64,000 bases of DNA, from contig CALWQT010000008.1 of the NCBI GenBank assembly GCA_944383765.1, positions 1 to 64,000 on the forward strand. Reading direction: 5' to 3'. How positions within the stretch are numbered: position 1 is the first letter of the stretch; every line of letters starts with the position of its first letter. Source of the DNA: an uncultured Lachnospiraceae bacterium. GTDB lineage: Bacteria > Bacillota > Clostridia > Lachnospirales > Lachnospiraceae. Below the pieces are notes generated by a model that saw only the letters and a list, made by a program, of their open reading frames with translations, was not told the DNA's origin and searched no databases. The position numbers were made by a program, and so were the translations under genes. This document shows positions 1-8,355 of this stretch, in pieces.

Positions 1-1
1 C

Positions 2-85
2 GCGGGAGTGCTGGAATTGGCAGACAGGCAAGACTAAGGATCTTGTGGGTGTATGCTCGTGTGGGTTCAAGTCCCATCTCCCGCA
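2..85 (+). tRNA. tRNA-Leu, anticodon AAG
   Basis: A class II tRNA with a long variable arm. The acceptor arms GCGGGAG (2-8) and CTCCCGC (78-84) pair perfectly and A85 is the discriminator; CCA is not encoded. The anticodon stem CAAGA/TCTTG encloses the seven-base loop CTAAGGA, giving anticodon AAG, which reads CUU and, if A34 is deaminated to inosine, CUC and CUA. Most bacteria use GAG here. An intrinsic terminator follows directly. Confidence 0.93.
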
Positions 86-86
86 T

Positions 87-125
87 AAAAAACCGGTGTG
101 GCTTTGGTCACACCGGTTTTTCTTT
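87..125 (+). terminator. Bidirectional intrinsic terminator, tRNA-Leu / metA
   Basis: A nine-base-pair stem, ACCGGTGTG (92-100) with CACACCGGT (109-117), has an A-run on its left and a T-run on its right. It can therefore stop the tRNA-Leu transcript on the plus strand and the converging metA transcript on the minus strand. Confidence 0.85.
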
Positions 126-130
126 TACCT

Positions 131-1054
131 TTATGAAAACACCGTTCCCGCCACATCATATGGCGTCTCCTGATAAACATAATAATTCAGCCAGTTGGAA
201 TACACGCAGTTGGAGTTGGCGCGCCAGGTCAGCAAAGGTCTGTTATCCGGATTACTGTCAGGATAATAATGATCCGGCACCTCAGGATTCAGATTTCTGG
301 ATACATCACGCCGGTATTCCTGGTCCAGGGTCATTCTGTCATATTCGGAATGTCCGGTAATGAAAATCCTGCGTCCTCCATCTCCGATGATCATATAGCT
401 TCCCGCCTCCGGGCTGCTTGCCACTACCTGAAGCCTGGAATCTTTGGCCACTGCCTCCTCATCAATACCGGTATACCGGGACTGAGGCACATAAAACACA
501 TCGTCCATTCCTCTTGCCAGCAGCACCTTCCTATGAAGCAGTTCATGAAGATATACTCCGCTCAGCTTCTTTTCAAGCATCACTTTCCCGATTCCATAAT
601 GGTAAAACAATCCCGCCTGGGCTCCCCAACAGATATGGAACGTACTAAACACATGGCTTCGGCTCCATTCCATGATCTGGGTCAGTTCTTTCCAATATAT
701 TACCTCTTCAAAAGGCATCTGCTCCACCGGAGCTCCGGTGATGATCATGCCATCATACTTATTTTCCCGTATCTCCTGAAATCTTTTATAATATTTATTC
801 AAATGAGAAGCCGGGGTATTCTTTGCCGTATAGCTCTCCACGCACAGCAGGGTGATTTCAATCTGAAGAGGGGTATTGGACAAAGCTCTGAGAAGCTGAA
901 GTTCTGTTTCCTCCTTAGTAGGCATCAGATTTAAAATCACAATCTTCAATGGACGGATATCCTGGGTCACGGCCCTGTGTTCGTCCATAACAAAAATATT
1001 TTCATTTTCCAAAATTGCCCTGGCAGGCAAATCATTCTGCACTTTAATTGGCAT
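131..1054 (-). CDS. metA: Homoserine O-acetyltransferase (MetA family)
   Basis: This 307-residue cytoplasmic enzyme acylates homoserine, the committed step of methionine synthesis. Catalytic Cys142 lies in HICWGAQ, and His235 and Glu237 lie in GHSEY; together they form the family's triad. Residue 111, in the stretch GAPVEQMPFEEV, is Glu. In characterised MetA proteins Glu at this position selects acetyl-CoA, while Gly (as in E. coli) selects succinyl-CoA, so despite its common name this enzyme should make O-acetylhomoserine. That fits the divergent neighbour metY, which uses that product. Length is normal for the family. The ATG start is the first in frame and follows a weak AAGGAGAG-like site. 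Confidence 0.95.
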   Translation of the reverse strand: MPIKVQNDLPARAILENENIFVMDEHRAVTQDIRPLKIVILNLMPTKEETELQLLRALSNTPLQIEITLLCVESYTAKNTPASHLNKYYKRFQEIRENKYDGMIITGAPVEQMPFEEVIYWKELTQIMEWSRSHVFSTFHICWGAQAGLFYHYGIGKVMLEKKLSGVYLHELLHRKVLLARGMDDVFYVPQSRYTGIDEEAVAKDSRLQVVASSPEAGSYMIIGDGGRRIFITGHSEYDRMTLDQEYRRDVSRNLNPEVPDHYYPDSNPDNRPLLTWRANSNCVYSNWLNYYVYQETPYDVAGTVFS

Positions 1055-1101
1055 ATTCCGTCTCTCCTTCTAAAGGTCTTCTTCGCAGTCTTTGAGTATC
1101 C

Positions 1102-1130
1102 ATCATATCATAACCGCCTTTTGAAATCAA
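1102..1130 (-). promoter_or_regulatory. Sigma-A promoter for metA
   Basis: Read on the minus strand, a -35 box TTGATT (1125-1130) and a -10 box TATGAT (1102-1107) are separated by 17 bases. It lies back to back with the metY promoter in a 176-bp divergent region. Confidence 0.65.
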
Positions 1131-1145
1131 CGGCATACATTTTAG

Positions 1146-1174
1146 TTGTCGTGTACAAAAAGTTCTGCTATACT
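1146..1174 (+). promoter_or_regulatory. Sigma-A promoter for metY
   Basis: A -35 box TTGTCG (1146-1151) and a -10 box TATACT (1169-1174) are separated by 17 bases, leaving a leader of about 50 nt. That leader is too short for a SAM riboswitch. Confidence 0.65.
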
Positions 1175-1230
1175 GGGCAGAAAGATAAAACCGCCATTTT
1201 CAAGGACGGAATCACAAGGAGGAACACTGT

Positions 1231-2514
1231 ATGAACAAAAAACTGAAACTCGAGACAAAATGCATTCATTCCGGCTGGACCCCATCCAATGGAGGCCCCC
1301 GTCAGATTCCTATTTTCCAGTCAACTACATTCAAGTATGATTCCGCTGATGAGATGGGAAAGTTGTTTGACCTGGAATCCTCCGGTTATTTCTACACCAG
1401 ACTGCAAAATCCAACCAATGATGCTGTTGCAGCCAGAATTGCGGATCTGGAAGGCGGAGTAGGCGCTATTCTCACATCCTCCGGCCAGGCTGCCACGTTT
1501 TACTCCATTTTCAATATCTGCGAAGCAGGTGATCATTTTATCTGCACATCAGAAATATATGGCGGTACTTTCAACCTGGGAGGAGTGACCTTAAAAAAAC
1601 TGGGAATTGATTGTACCTTTATCAGCGCTGATGCCAGTGATGAAGAACTGAACGCCGCATTCCGTCCCAATACCAAACTGGTATTTGCTGAATCTATTTC
1701 CAACCCGGCTCTGGTCGTACTGGATATTGAACGTTTCGCAAAAGCTGCTCACGCTCACGGAGTTCCCCTGATCGTGGACAATACCTTTGCAACACCTGTA
1801 AACTGCCGTCCTTTTGAATGGGGGGCCGACATCGTGACCCATTCCACCACCAAATATATGGACGGCCACGCCACCCAGGTGGGAGGCTGTATCGTAGACA
1901 GCGGCAATTTTGACTGGAATGCCCACAAAGAAAAATTCCCCGGCCTTACCACACCGGACGACTCCTACCACGGAATCATTTACACGGAAAAATTCGGTAA
2001 ACTGGCTTACATCACAAAAGCTACGTCCCAGCTGATGAGGGACCTGGGGTCTATCCCCTCTCCCTTTAACTGTTTTCTTCTGGGTGTCAATCTGGAAACC
2101 CTTCCGCTCCGTGTGGAACGCCATTGCTCCAATGCTCTGGCCATAGCCAGATTCCTTCAGTCCCATCCGAAGATTGCTGCCGTCCATTATCCTGGCCTTC
2201 CCGGAGATACATACTATGATCTGGCTCAGAAATATATGCCAAACGGCACCTGCGGTGTCATCTCCGCAGAATTGAAAGGCCAGCGGGAATCAGCCGTCCG
2301 TTTCCTTGACAGTCTAAAACTTGCTTCCATTGCTACCCATGTAGCAGATGCCAAAACCTGTGTGCTCCATCCTGCCAGCCATACCCATCGCCAGATGACT
2401 GACCAGCAGTTAAGAGACGCCGGAATCTCTCCAGGTCTGATCCGTCTGTCCATTGGTATTGAACATATTGATGACCTCTTGGAAGACATGGAACAGGCGC
2501 TGGAAAAGGCCTGA
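1231..2514 (+). CDS. metY: O-acetylhomoserine sulfhydrylase / aminocarboxypropyltransferase
   Basis: A 427-residue PLP enzyme of the Cys/Met metabolism family, cytoplasmic. It replaces the acetyl group of O-acetylhomoserine with sulfide to give homocysteine. The PLP-lysine region THSTTKYMDGHAT and the C-terminal TCVLHPASHTHRQM segment are typical of the MetY branch. Length matches MetY (about 425) better than cystathionine gamma-synthase (about 380). The ATG follows AAGGAGGAACACTGT, a strong ribosome site. Together with divergent metA it gives direct sulfhydrylation from homoserine to homocysteine. Transsulfuration activity cannot be excluded from sequence alone. Confidence 0.94.
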   Translation: MNKKLKLETKCIHSGWTPSNGGPRQIPIFQSTTFKYDSADEMGKLFDLESSGYFYTRLQNPTNDAVAARIADLEGGVGAILTSSGQAATFYSIFNICEAGDHFICTSEIYGGTFNLGGVTLKKLGIDCTFISADASDEELNAAFRPNTKLVFAESISNPALVVLDIERFAKAAHAHGVPLIVDNTFATPVNCRPFEWGADIVTHSTTKYMDGHATQVGGCIVDSGNFDWNAHKEKFPGLTTPDDSYHGIIYTEKFGKLAYITKATSQLMRDLGSIPSPFNCFLLGVNLETLPLRVERHCSNALAIARFLQSHPKIAAVHYPGLPGDTYYDLAQKYMPNGTCGVISAELKGQRESAVRFLDSLKLASIATHVADAKTCVLHPASHTHRQMTDQQLRDAGISPGLIRLSIGIEHIDDLLEDMEQALEKA

Positions 2515-2520
2515 TAATAG

Positions 2521-2558
2521 AAAAAGTCTGCAGGCAAAAATTGCCTGCAGACTTTTTC
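2521..2558 (+). terminator. Intrinsic terminator after metY
   Basis: A perfect long stem, AAAAAGTCTGCAGGCAA paired with its complement around a three-base loop, ends in five T residues. Its symmetry would also stop minus-strand transcripts. Confidence 0.88.
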
Positions 2559-2655
2559 TGCGAATAACAAACTATTATTATTTCTCATCCTTTAAAAGTC
2601 CATAAGCCTGATAACAGGATAACATATTTTGATACTGCAGCTTATTGGCAAAAAG

Positions 2656-3318
2656 CTAGCGGTATGTAACCGTTTTTTCTTTCCCTTCTGCCTTAAGCTG
2701 GTCCATTTTTTTCACAGTAGTATCATACTGGGAACGCACGGATTCCAGCATTTTTTCAAATGCCCCCAGCCTGTTTTCCTGCTCTCCCTCATTCAGTCTC
2801 ACCATATGTACATGATCTTCCCAGACTCCATTGATTTTCAGATAGTGCCTGGATAACCCCTCACACACAAAACCATTTTTTTCCATCACTCTGAGAGACG
2901 CTTTGTTTCTTGGCATGACATTTCCTTCAATCCGATGAAGCTTCAATTCCTCAAACCCATACTTCACGATCATATCCACTGCCATAGACATATATCCTCT
3001 ATTGATATATTTATTGTCTAATTTTCCCCCTAAAAAGGAGGACTGGAATGCCCCTCTCACAATATTATTCAGTCCGATCACACCAATGATTTCCCTGGGT
3101 GCTTCCACCAGTCTGATATAAAACCGGTATGACGTTCCCTGTTTTCTGTCATCCGCCTCTTTTTTCAGGAGTTCTCTCTGATATTCTTCTGAAAAAAAGT
3201 TTTCTTCTCTTTCCGGTTCAAATGCCTTCAAAAATTCCCGGTTTCTCCTGTAGTACTCTGCAACTTCCTTTGCCAGTTCCGGCTCTGAAGGAATCAGTTC
3301 GATCCACTGGTTTTTCAT
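2656..3318 (-). CDS. GNAT family N-acetyltransferase (RimJ/RimL-like)
   Basis: A protein of about 220 residues with the RimJ/RimL-type acetyltransferase fold: the segment ELKLHRIEGNVMPRNKASLR followed by VMEKNGFVCEGL is the usual end of the acetyl-CoA site in this subgroup, where proteins acetylate ribosomal N termini or small molecules. The real substrate cannot be told. Two adjacent ATG codons are possible starts. The second (3318) lies five bases from GAGGGGG and is preferred; the first would be only two bases away. The tail after about residue 185 is charged and probably helical. It stands alone. Confidence 0.8.
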   Translation of the reverse strand: MKNQWIELIPSEPELAKEVAEYYRRNREFLKAFEPEREENFFSEEYQRELLKKEADDRKQGTSYRFYIRLVEAPREIIGVIGLNNIVRGAFQSSFLGGKLDNKYINRGYMSMAVDMIVKYGFEELKLHRIEGNVMPRNKASLRVMEKNGFVCEGLSRHYLKINGVWEDHVHMVRLNEGEQENRLGAFEKMLESVRSQYDTTVKKMDQLKAEGKEKTVTYR

Positions 3319-3403
3319 CATAACCCCCTCTTTCTATCTGTTCTCTGTATGTATTATATAAAAACACTGCCGGTTGTTCAATCAAAGTCCCTGTGAAAAC
3401 AGC

Positions 3404-3438
3404 AAAACCCCTGCAAACTCAAGTTTGCAGGGGTTTTT
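3404..3438 (-). terminator. Intrinsic terminator after tRNA-Ser
   Basis: A stem of at least 15 bp (AAAACCCCTGCAAACT with its complement) around a two-base centre, flanked by A- and T-runs. It stops tRNA-Ser transcription on the minus strand and is symmetric enough to act both ways. Confidence 0.8.
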
Positions 3439-3470
3439 CTCACTGTCACAAAGACGAGCACAATGTTTAA

Positions 3471-3560
3471 CGGAGACAGAGGGATTCGAACCCTCGTGCC
3501 GGTTTGACCCGACAAACGCATTTCGAGTGCGCCGCGTTACGGCCTCTTCGCTATGTCTCC
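3471..3560 (-). tRNA. tRNA-Ser, anticodon CGA
   Basis: A class II tRNA on the minus strand. Acceptor GGAGACA pairs with TGTCTCC, the discriminator is G, and there is a long variable arm. The anticodon loop CTCGAAA gives CGA, reading UCG. The T-loop GGTTCGAATCC is standard and CCA is not encoded. Confidence 0.93.
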
Positions 3561-3570
3561 TTATGGAAAT

Positions 3571-3620
3571 GCCAACTACTGCATTATACACGATAAATCC
3601 GGTTTTGTGTAGTAGTTGGC
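3571..3620. repeat. Inverted repeat upstream of tRNA-Ser
   Basis: GCCAACTACT (3571-3580) and AGTAGTTGGC (3611-3620) form a perfect ten-base inverted repeat, with a further ACAC/GTGT pairing inside. Read on the minus strand it contains TATAAT (3583-3588), placed about right for a tRNA-Ser -10 box, though no good -35 is visible. It may also help end the mnmA transcript, but the T-run is weak. Confidence 0.45.
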
Positions 3621-3662
3621 TCATATTTTTTTATTTTCTCCCATCTCACAAAACACTTCCGG

Positions 3663-4742
3663 TTACAGAATGGTGCCTCCTCCGGCTACATAATCTCCCT
3701 GATAAAAGACCACTGCCTGTCCGGGAGTAACCGCACGCTGAGGTTCTTCAAAGACGCATTCCACAATCCCGTTTCCAATTTCCCTGATATGGCATACAGC
3801 TCCCTTGTGGCTGTACCGTATTTTAGCAGTGACCACTGCTTCCTCACCATGAAGGCCGTCAATGGCCATATAATTGACATTGGTACACCGCAGACGGTCC
3901 GTATAAACATCATTTCCACCTCCAATGACCACTTCATTGGTTTCCGGCCGGATTGCCGTAACAAACACCGGATGTCCCATGGAAAGGTTCAGTCCCTTAC
4001 GCTGGCCTATGGTATAATGAGTAATTCCTTTGTGTTTTCCTAAAATGTTACCGTCCAGATCCACAAAATTCCCCTCTGGAGGCACCTGGGATGCATGTTC
4101 TTCTATAAACCTTGCGTAATCATGGTCCGGAATAAAACAGATTTCCTGACTGTCTTTTTTTCCGGCCACCTGAAGGCCGATTTTTTCCGCTATGGCCCGT
4201 ATTTCCTCTTTTGTATACTCTCCCACCGGCATCAAAGTCCTGGAAAGCTGTTCCTGCGTCAGATTATAAAGGGCATATGTCTGATCTTTTGCAGCCGTAG
4301 CTGATTTCTTCAGGGCATACCTGCCATTTTCCAGTTTCTCAATCCTGGCATAATGCCCTGTGGCAATATAATCTGCTCCGATTGCCAGACTTCTGGTAAG
4401 CAGAGATTCCCATTTTACATACCGATTACAGGCAATACAGGGATTTGGCGTTCTTCCGTGAAGATATTCTTCTACAAAATAGTCCATCACATGTTTCTTA
4501 AATTCCTGTTTAAAATTCATCACATAATAAGGGATTTCCAACTGCTGTGCTACTCTTCTGGCATCATCCACAGCACTGAGCCCGCAGCAGCCTCCGTTTT
4601 CTTCCTGTATTTCCGGAGCCTCATCCTGCCAGATCTGCATGGTAACGCCAATCACATCATACCCCTGTTCTTTCAGCAGCCATGCTCCCACAGAGGAATC
4701 CACTCCCCCTGACATACCGATCACTACTTTTTTCTTATCCAT
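3663..4742 (-). CDS. mnmA: tRNA-specific 2-thiouridylase MnmA
   Basis: A 359-residue cytoplasmic enzyme that places sulfur on uridine 34 of Lys, Glu and Gln tRNAs. The N-terminal PP-loop SGGVDSS (about 10-16) binds ATP. The catalytic cysteines are in NPCIACN (about 102-108) and SQEICFIPD (about 199-207), giving the two-Cys type that relays persulfide sulfur. Length is usual. It lies downstream of nifU and nifS on the same strand, and the cysteine desulfurase is the expected sulfur source, so the three genes make a functional group. A hairpin (4802-4844) separates it from nifU. Confidence 0.96.
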   Translation of the reverse strand: MDKKKVVIGMSGGVDSSVGAWLLKEQGYDVIGVTMQIWQDEAPEIQEENGGCCGLSAVDDARRVAQQLEIPYYVMNFKQEFKKHVMDYFVEEYLHGRTPNPCIACNRYVKWESLLTRSLAIGADYIATGHYARIEKLENGRYALKKSATAAKDQTYALYNLTQEQLSRTLMPVGEYTKEEIRAIAEKIGLQVAGKKDSQEICFIPDHDYARFIEEHASQVPPEGNFVDLDGNILGKHKGITHYTIGQRKGLNLSMGHPVFVTAIRPETNEVVIGGGNDVYTDRLRCTNVNYMAIDGLHGEEAVVTAKIRYSHKGAVCHIREIGNGIVECVFEEPQRAVTPGQAVVFYQGDYVAGGGTIL

Positions 4743-4801
4743 ACCTGTTTCCTTCTACTCATACTCTGAACTGTGTCAGCAGAACCAGTGAAATCAAAAG
4801 C

Positions 4802-4844
4802 AAAGGACAGTCCCTGTTTCCAGTTGCCAGCAGACTGTCCTTTT
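4802..4844 (-). terminator. Hairpin between nifU and mnmA
   Basis: AAAGGACAGTC and GACTGTCCTTT form an 11-bp stem around a loop of about 19 bases. Downstream on the minus strand the T-run is interrupted (GCTTTTGATTT), so termination is probably partial and may lower mnmA expression relative to nifSU. Confidence 0.55.
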
Positions 4845-4850
4845 CTTCTC

Positions 4851-5288
4851 TTAATACTCTTCTTCCATTTCTTCCTCGCCAATATCCGCCTTCGGCTTTT
4901 TCAGTCCCTCAATCTGGATCCCGCTTTTCTGGGCATAATCCCAAAGCGCTGCATGAATGGCTTCTTCTGCTAACAAGGAACAGTGTACCTTAACCGGTGG
5001 CAGTCCGTCAAGTGCCTCACAGACAGCTTTATTCGTCACTGCCATAGCTTCCTGCACGGATTTCCCCTTCACCAGTTCTGTCGCCATACTGCTGGTTGCA
5101 ACAGCAGCTCCGCAGCCAAAGGTTTTGAACTTGACATCACGGATAATCTGATTCTCATCAATATCCAGATAAATCCTCATAATATCTCCGCATTTCGCAT
5201 TGCCTACTGTTCCCATACCGCTGGGATTTTCTATTTCCCCTACATTTCTTGGGTGCTCAAAATGATCCATTACTTTCTCTGTATACAT
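4851..5288 (-). CDS. nifU: Fe-S cluster assembly scaffold NifU/IscU
   Basis: A 145-residue U-type scaffold on which Fe-S clusters are built from cysteine-derived sulfur. It begins MYTEKVMDHFEHPRNVG, the standard start. The three cluster cysteines are in GNAKCGD, KTFGCGAA and VKVHCSLLAE. Start chosen at 5288 because AAGGAGAACGAGT lies directly before it; an upstream in-frame start would add ten poorly conserved residues. It follows nifS by about 33 bases and is surely cotranscribed. An acidic tail (EEEMEEEY) ends the protein. Confidence 0.95.
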   Translation of the reverse strand: MYTEKVMDHFEHPRNVGEIENPSGMGTVGNAKCGDIMRIYLDIDENQIIRDVKFKTFGCGAAVATSSMATELVKGKSVQEAMAVTNKAVCEALDGLPPVKVHCSLLAEEAIHAALWDYAQKSGIQIEGLKKPKADIGEEEMEEEY

Positions 5289-5321
5289 ACTCGTTCTCCT
5301 TTTCTCTATTCTAGACACCTA

Positions 5322-6518
5322 TTATCTTACGCATGAATTTTTCTTCATAAAATCTTCGTAAAGCGGTGACATGCTTCTGAGCCGTTCCACCACATTTTTA
5401 ATGGTCTCCGCCACATAATCCATTTCTTCTTTCGTATTCTCCTCACTGAGCGTGAGGCGCAAAGAGCCATGGGCAATTTCATGAGGAAGTCCGATAGCCA
5501 GCAGCACATGGGACGGGTCCAGAGAACCTGATGTGCAGGCTGAACCGCTGGAACCGCAGATGCCGGCCATATCCAGCATGATCAGCAGGGATTCTCCCTC
5601 AATAAACTGAAATGCAAAATTGATGTTATTGGCCAGACGGTTCTTTCTATCCCCGTTGATCCTGGTATAGGGTACTGTGGACATGACTTTCTCCATCAGA
5701 TAATCTCTCAATTCTGTTTCTTTTGCCTTTCTCTGCTCCAGGCTTTCCATCGCCAGCTCCACTGCTCTTCCCATGCCCACGATCTGGGCTACATTTTCCG
5801 TTCCTCCCCGGCGTTTTCTCTCCTGAGCTCCTCCATGGATAAAAGAACGGATCTTCACGCCGGTACGGATATACAAAAATCCGACTCCTTTCGGCGCATT
5901 GATCTTGTGCCCGCTGGCGCTGAGCATATCAATATTATATTCATCTACGTTGATGGGTTCATGGCCAAATGCCTGCACCGCATCTGTGTGGAACAATATA
6001 CCATGCTTTCTGGCTATCTGGCCAATCTCCTTCACCGGCTCGATCGTACCGATCTCGTTATTGGCAAACATAATGGAAATCAGTATGGTTTCCGGACGGA
6101 TTGCCTGTTCCAGTTCTTCCAGGCTGATTCTTCCATTTTCATCTACATCCAGATAAGTGACTTCCACACCATGTTTTTCCAGCCACTCACAGCTGTGAAG
6201 GATAGCATGGTGTTCAATCTTCGTGGTAATAATATGGTTTCCCTTTTCTTTATATGCCTCTGCGGTAGCTTTCAATGCCCAGTTATCAGACTCGGTACCG
6301 CAGCCTGTAAAATAAATTTCATTGGTTTTTGCCCCAAGAGCATTGGCGATCACTTCTCTTGCATGGGTAATTCCCTTACGGGATTCTTCGGAAAATTCAT
6401 ACACAGAAGAAGGATTCCCGTAATACTCTGTAAAATAAGGAAGCATCGCTTCCACCACTTCCGGCTTTACTTTTGTTGTTGCCGCATTATCCAGATAAAT
6501 TAATTTCTTCTCATTCAT
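5322..6518 (-). CDS. nifS: Cysteine desulfurase NifS/IscS
   Basis: A 398-residue PLP enzyme that takes sulfur from cysteine and carries it as a persulfide. The N-terminal YLDNAATTKV, the PLP lysine in SASGHKINAPKG and the mobile active-site cysteine loop GSSGSACTSGSLDPSHVL all fit the IscS/NifS group. It heads the nifS-nifU-mnmA cluster. Many relatives have an Rrf2-type regulator (IscR) directly upstream; here there is none, but the promoter overlaps a dyad that could be its operator. Confidence 0.95.
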   Translation of the reverse strand: MNEKKLIYLDNAATTKVKPEVVEAMLPYFTEYYGNPSSVYEFSEESRKGITHAREVIANALGAKTNEIYFTGCGTESDNWALKATAEAYKEKGNHIITTKIEHHAILHSCEWLEKHGVEVTYLDVDENGRISLEELEQAIRPETILISIMFANNEIGTIEPVKEIGQIARKHGILFHTDAVQAFGHEPINVDEYNIDMLSASGHKINAPKGVGFLYIRTGVKIRSFIHGGAQERKRRGGTENVAQIVGMGRAVELAMESLEQRKAKETELRDYLMEKVMSTVPYTRINGDRKNRLANNINFAFQFIEGESLLIMLDMAGICGSSGSACTSGSLDPSHVLLAIGLPHEIAHGSLRLTLSEENTKEEMDYVAETIKNVVERLRSMSPLYEDFMKKNSCVR

Positions 6519-6608
6519 ATTGTTATCCGCCTTTCCTATCCGACCTTTTCCGTTCGGATTTTGGTTCTTTCCTGTAGAAAAGAAGTTAAAAGCTTCACCT
6601 ACAGTTCT

Positions 6609-6644
6609 ATTATATAATATATTCCTAGAATTTCAATAGGAATA
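6609..6644 (-). promoter_or_regulatory. nifS promoter with overlapping dyad operator
   Basis: On the minus strand a -35 box TTGAAA (6631-6636) and a -10 box TATAAT (6609-6614) are 16 bases apart. A dyad, TATTCCTA (6620-6627) and TAGGAATA (6637-6644), with a nine-base spacer, covers the -35 region and part of the spacer, so a bound protein would block RNA polymerase. An Rrf2-family iron-sulfur or cysteine regulator is a reasonable guess, but not shown. Confidence 0.6.
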
Positions 6645-6723
6645 ATATATTTTTATTACAAGCTATGGCATGATTTTCTTTTCAGCCTCATAAGCTGTAA
6701 CAATTTCCCTTTCAGGAGCCAGT

Positions 6724-8265
6724 ATGAATCTCTCCTCTCGCAAACAAGCCTTCCTCACCGGAACTCTGATTCTTACCGCTACCGGTTTTCTCAGCCGTAT
6801 TCTCGGATTTTTTTACCGCATTTTCCTTTCCAGGACAATCGGAGCGGAAGGACTGGGCATTTATAACATGATCCATCCGGTTTTTGGTATCTGTTTCGCT
6901 CTGTGTGCCGGTTCGATTCAGACAGCAATTTCACGGTTTGTAGCAGCAAATACAGAAAAGAGCAGGTCTGTCTTCCGTACCGGGCTGATCATCTCTCTGT
7001 CCATGTCCGTGATCCTGGCATGCCTTATCTGGAATTTCTCAGATTTTTTAGCTTCCAATATCCTTCTGGATCCCCGCTGCGCCGCCCTTCTTCCGTATAT
7101 GGCTCTGTCTGTTCCCTGTTCTGCTATACACGCATGCATCAATGGGTATTATTATGGCATCCAGAAGACAAAGGTACCTGCATTTTCCCAACTGACCGAA
7201 CAGATCGTCCGGATAGGAGCTGTCTTCCTCATTGCCGATATTATGATAGAAAAAGGAATCCCCATTACCGTCCAGTTGGCAGTCTTCGGTCACCTCATAG
7301 GAGAAATTGCTTCTACCCTCTATACGGTCCTCATGTTCTCCCTGTTCTCACCAAAACATACCGTTTCTTCCGCTGCCACCGTACATAATGGTCTGTTTTC
7401 AGAATTTAGTCTGGTTGCTCCTGCCCTTATGGGGCTGGCACTTCCCCTGATGGGAAACCGCCTGGTACTGAACCTTCTGGCCAGCATGGAAGCAATTCTG
7501 ATTCCCAACCGTCTGCTGGCTTCCGGACTTTCTTCTTCCGATGCCTACAGCGTATATGGTGTGCTTACCGGAATGGCTATGCCATTTATCTTTTTTCCCT
7601 CTGCCATCACCAATTCCATGGCTGTCCTGCTGCTCCCTGCTGTAGCCGAAGCCCAGTCTTTAGGCAACCAGAACCGGATTTCCAGCGCTATCACCATGTC
7701 TCTCCGGTACAGCCTCTATATGGGTATTTTCTGTATCGGTATCTTTACCCTGTACGGCAATGATCTGGGCACAGCTGTTTTCCATGATGCCAATGCAGGA
7801 AGATTCATTGTCATCTTATCCTGGCTCTGTCCTTTTCTGTATCTGTCCACTACTATGGGGAGTATCCTGAATGGCCTGGGAAAAACAGGAGTTACCTTTC
7901 TCCAGAATGTAGCTGCCCTGCTGATCCGTCTGGCTTTTGTATCTTTTGGTATTCCCCGTTTCGGAATCACCGCCCTGTTATGGGGAATGCTGGTCAGCGA
8001 GATCATTCTGGCCGGGATGCATCTGTTTGCCTTAACATGCCATGCAGATTTTACCTGGGACGCCTGGAATATGATCGTAAAACCAGTGTGTTTTCTCCTT
8101 CTTTCCTGCGGTATCCTGGCCGCTTTTTTGTCTGTGCTCCCTCTTTCCCTGCTGCCGAATATCCACCCTTTTTTCCTGACCGCTGGAAAAATCGCTTTTC
8201 TGGGCATCTGTTACGGGGGCTTTCTCCTTTTGTTTCATAAGAAAAAAAATTCCTGCCAGGTATGA
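6724..8265 (+). CDS. SpoVB/MurJ-like polysaccharide flippase (MOP superfamily)
   Basis: A 513-residue integral membrane protein with about 14 hydrophobic segments. The opening stretch GFLSRILGFFYRIFLSR is the hallmark of the SpoVB/MATE-like branch of lipid-linked oligosaccharide flippases. SpoVB itself is needed for spore cortex; vegetative paralogues carry cell-wall or polysaccharide precursors. Which role this one has cannot be read. AGGAG lies five bases before the ATG. It is a single gene, followed by a hairpin and the ferritin-like gene. Confidence 0.85.
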   Translation: MNLSSRKQAFLTGTLILTATGFLSRILGFFYRIFLSRTIGAEGLGIYNMIHPVFGICFALCAGSIQTAISRFVAANTEKSRSVFRTGLIISLSMSVILACLIWNFSDFLASNILLDPRCAALLPYMALSVPCSAIHACINGYYYGIQKTKVPAFSQLTEQIVRIGAVFLIADIMIEKGIPITVQLAVFGHLIGEIASTLYTVLMFSLFSPKHTVSSAATVHNGLFSEFSLVAPALMGLALPLMGNRLVLNLLASMEAILIPNRLLASGLSSSDAYSVYGVLTGMAMPFIFFPSAITNSMAVLLLPAVAEAQSLGNQNRISSAITMSLRYSLYMGIFCIGIFTLYGNDLGTAVFHDANAGRFIVILSWLCPFLYLSTTMGSILNGLGKTGVTFLQNVAALLIRLAFVSFGIPRFGITALLWGMLVSEIILAGMHLFALTCHADFTWDAWNMIVKPVCFLLLSCGILAAFLSVLPLSLLPNIHPFFLTAGKIAFLGICYGGFLLLFHKKKNSCQV

Positions 8266-8290
8266 TCCTGGCAGGACATTCTCTTTCTAT
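8251..8290 (+). terminator. Hairpin at the end of the flippase gene
   Basis: TCCTGCCAGG (8251-8260) and CCTGGCAGGA (8267-8276) form a perfect ten-base stem that overlaps the flippase stop codon. The following tract is T-rich but broken (ATTCTCTTTCT), so it is a moderate terminator. Confidence 0.55.
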
Positions 8291-8355
8291 TTTCTGCTTC
8301 CCCTGCATAATATGAAACATCATTGAATCCATGTTATAAAAAAGGAGGAATTTCC

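Noticed and set aside
1055..1230. Possible SAM (S-box) riboswitch between metA and metY
   Set aside because: Both promoters leave leaders of about 50 bases, and no S-box core or terminator is visible.
3382..3624. 80-residue open frame on the minus strand
   Set aside because: It runs through tRNA-Ser and a terminator, so it is chance coding.
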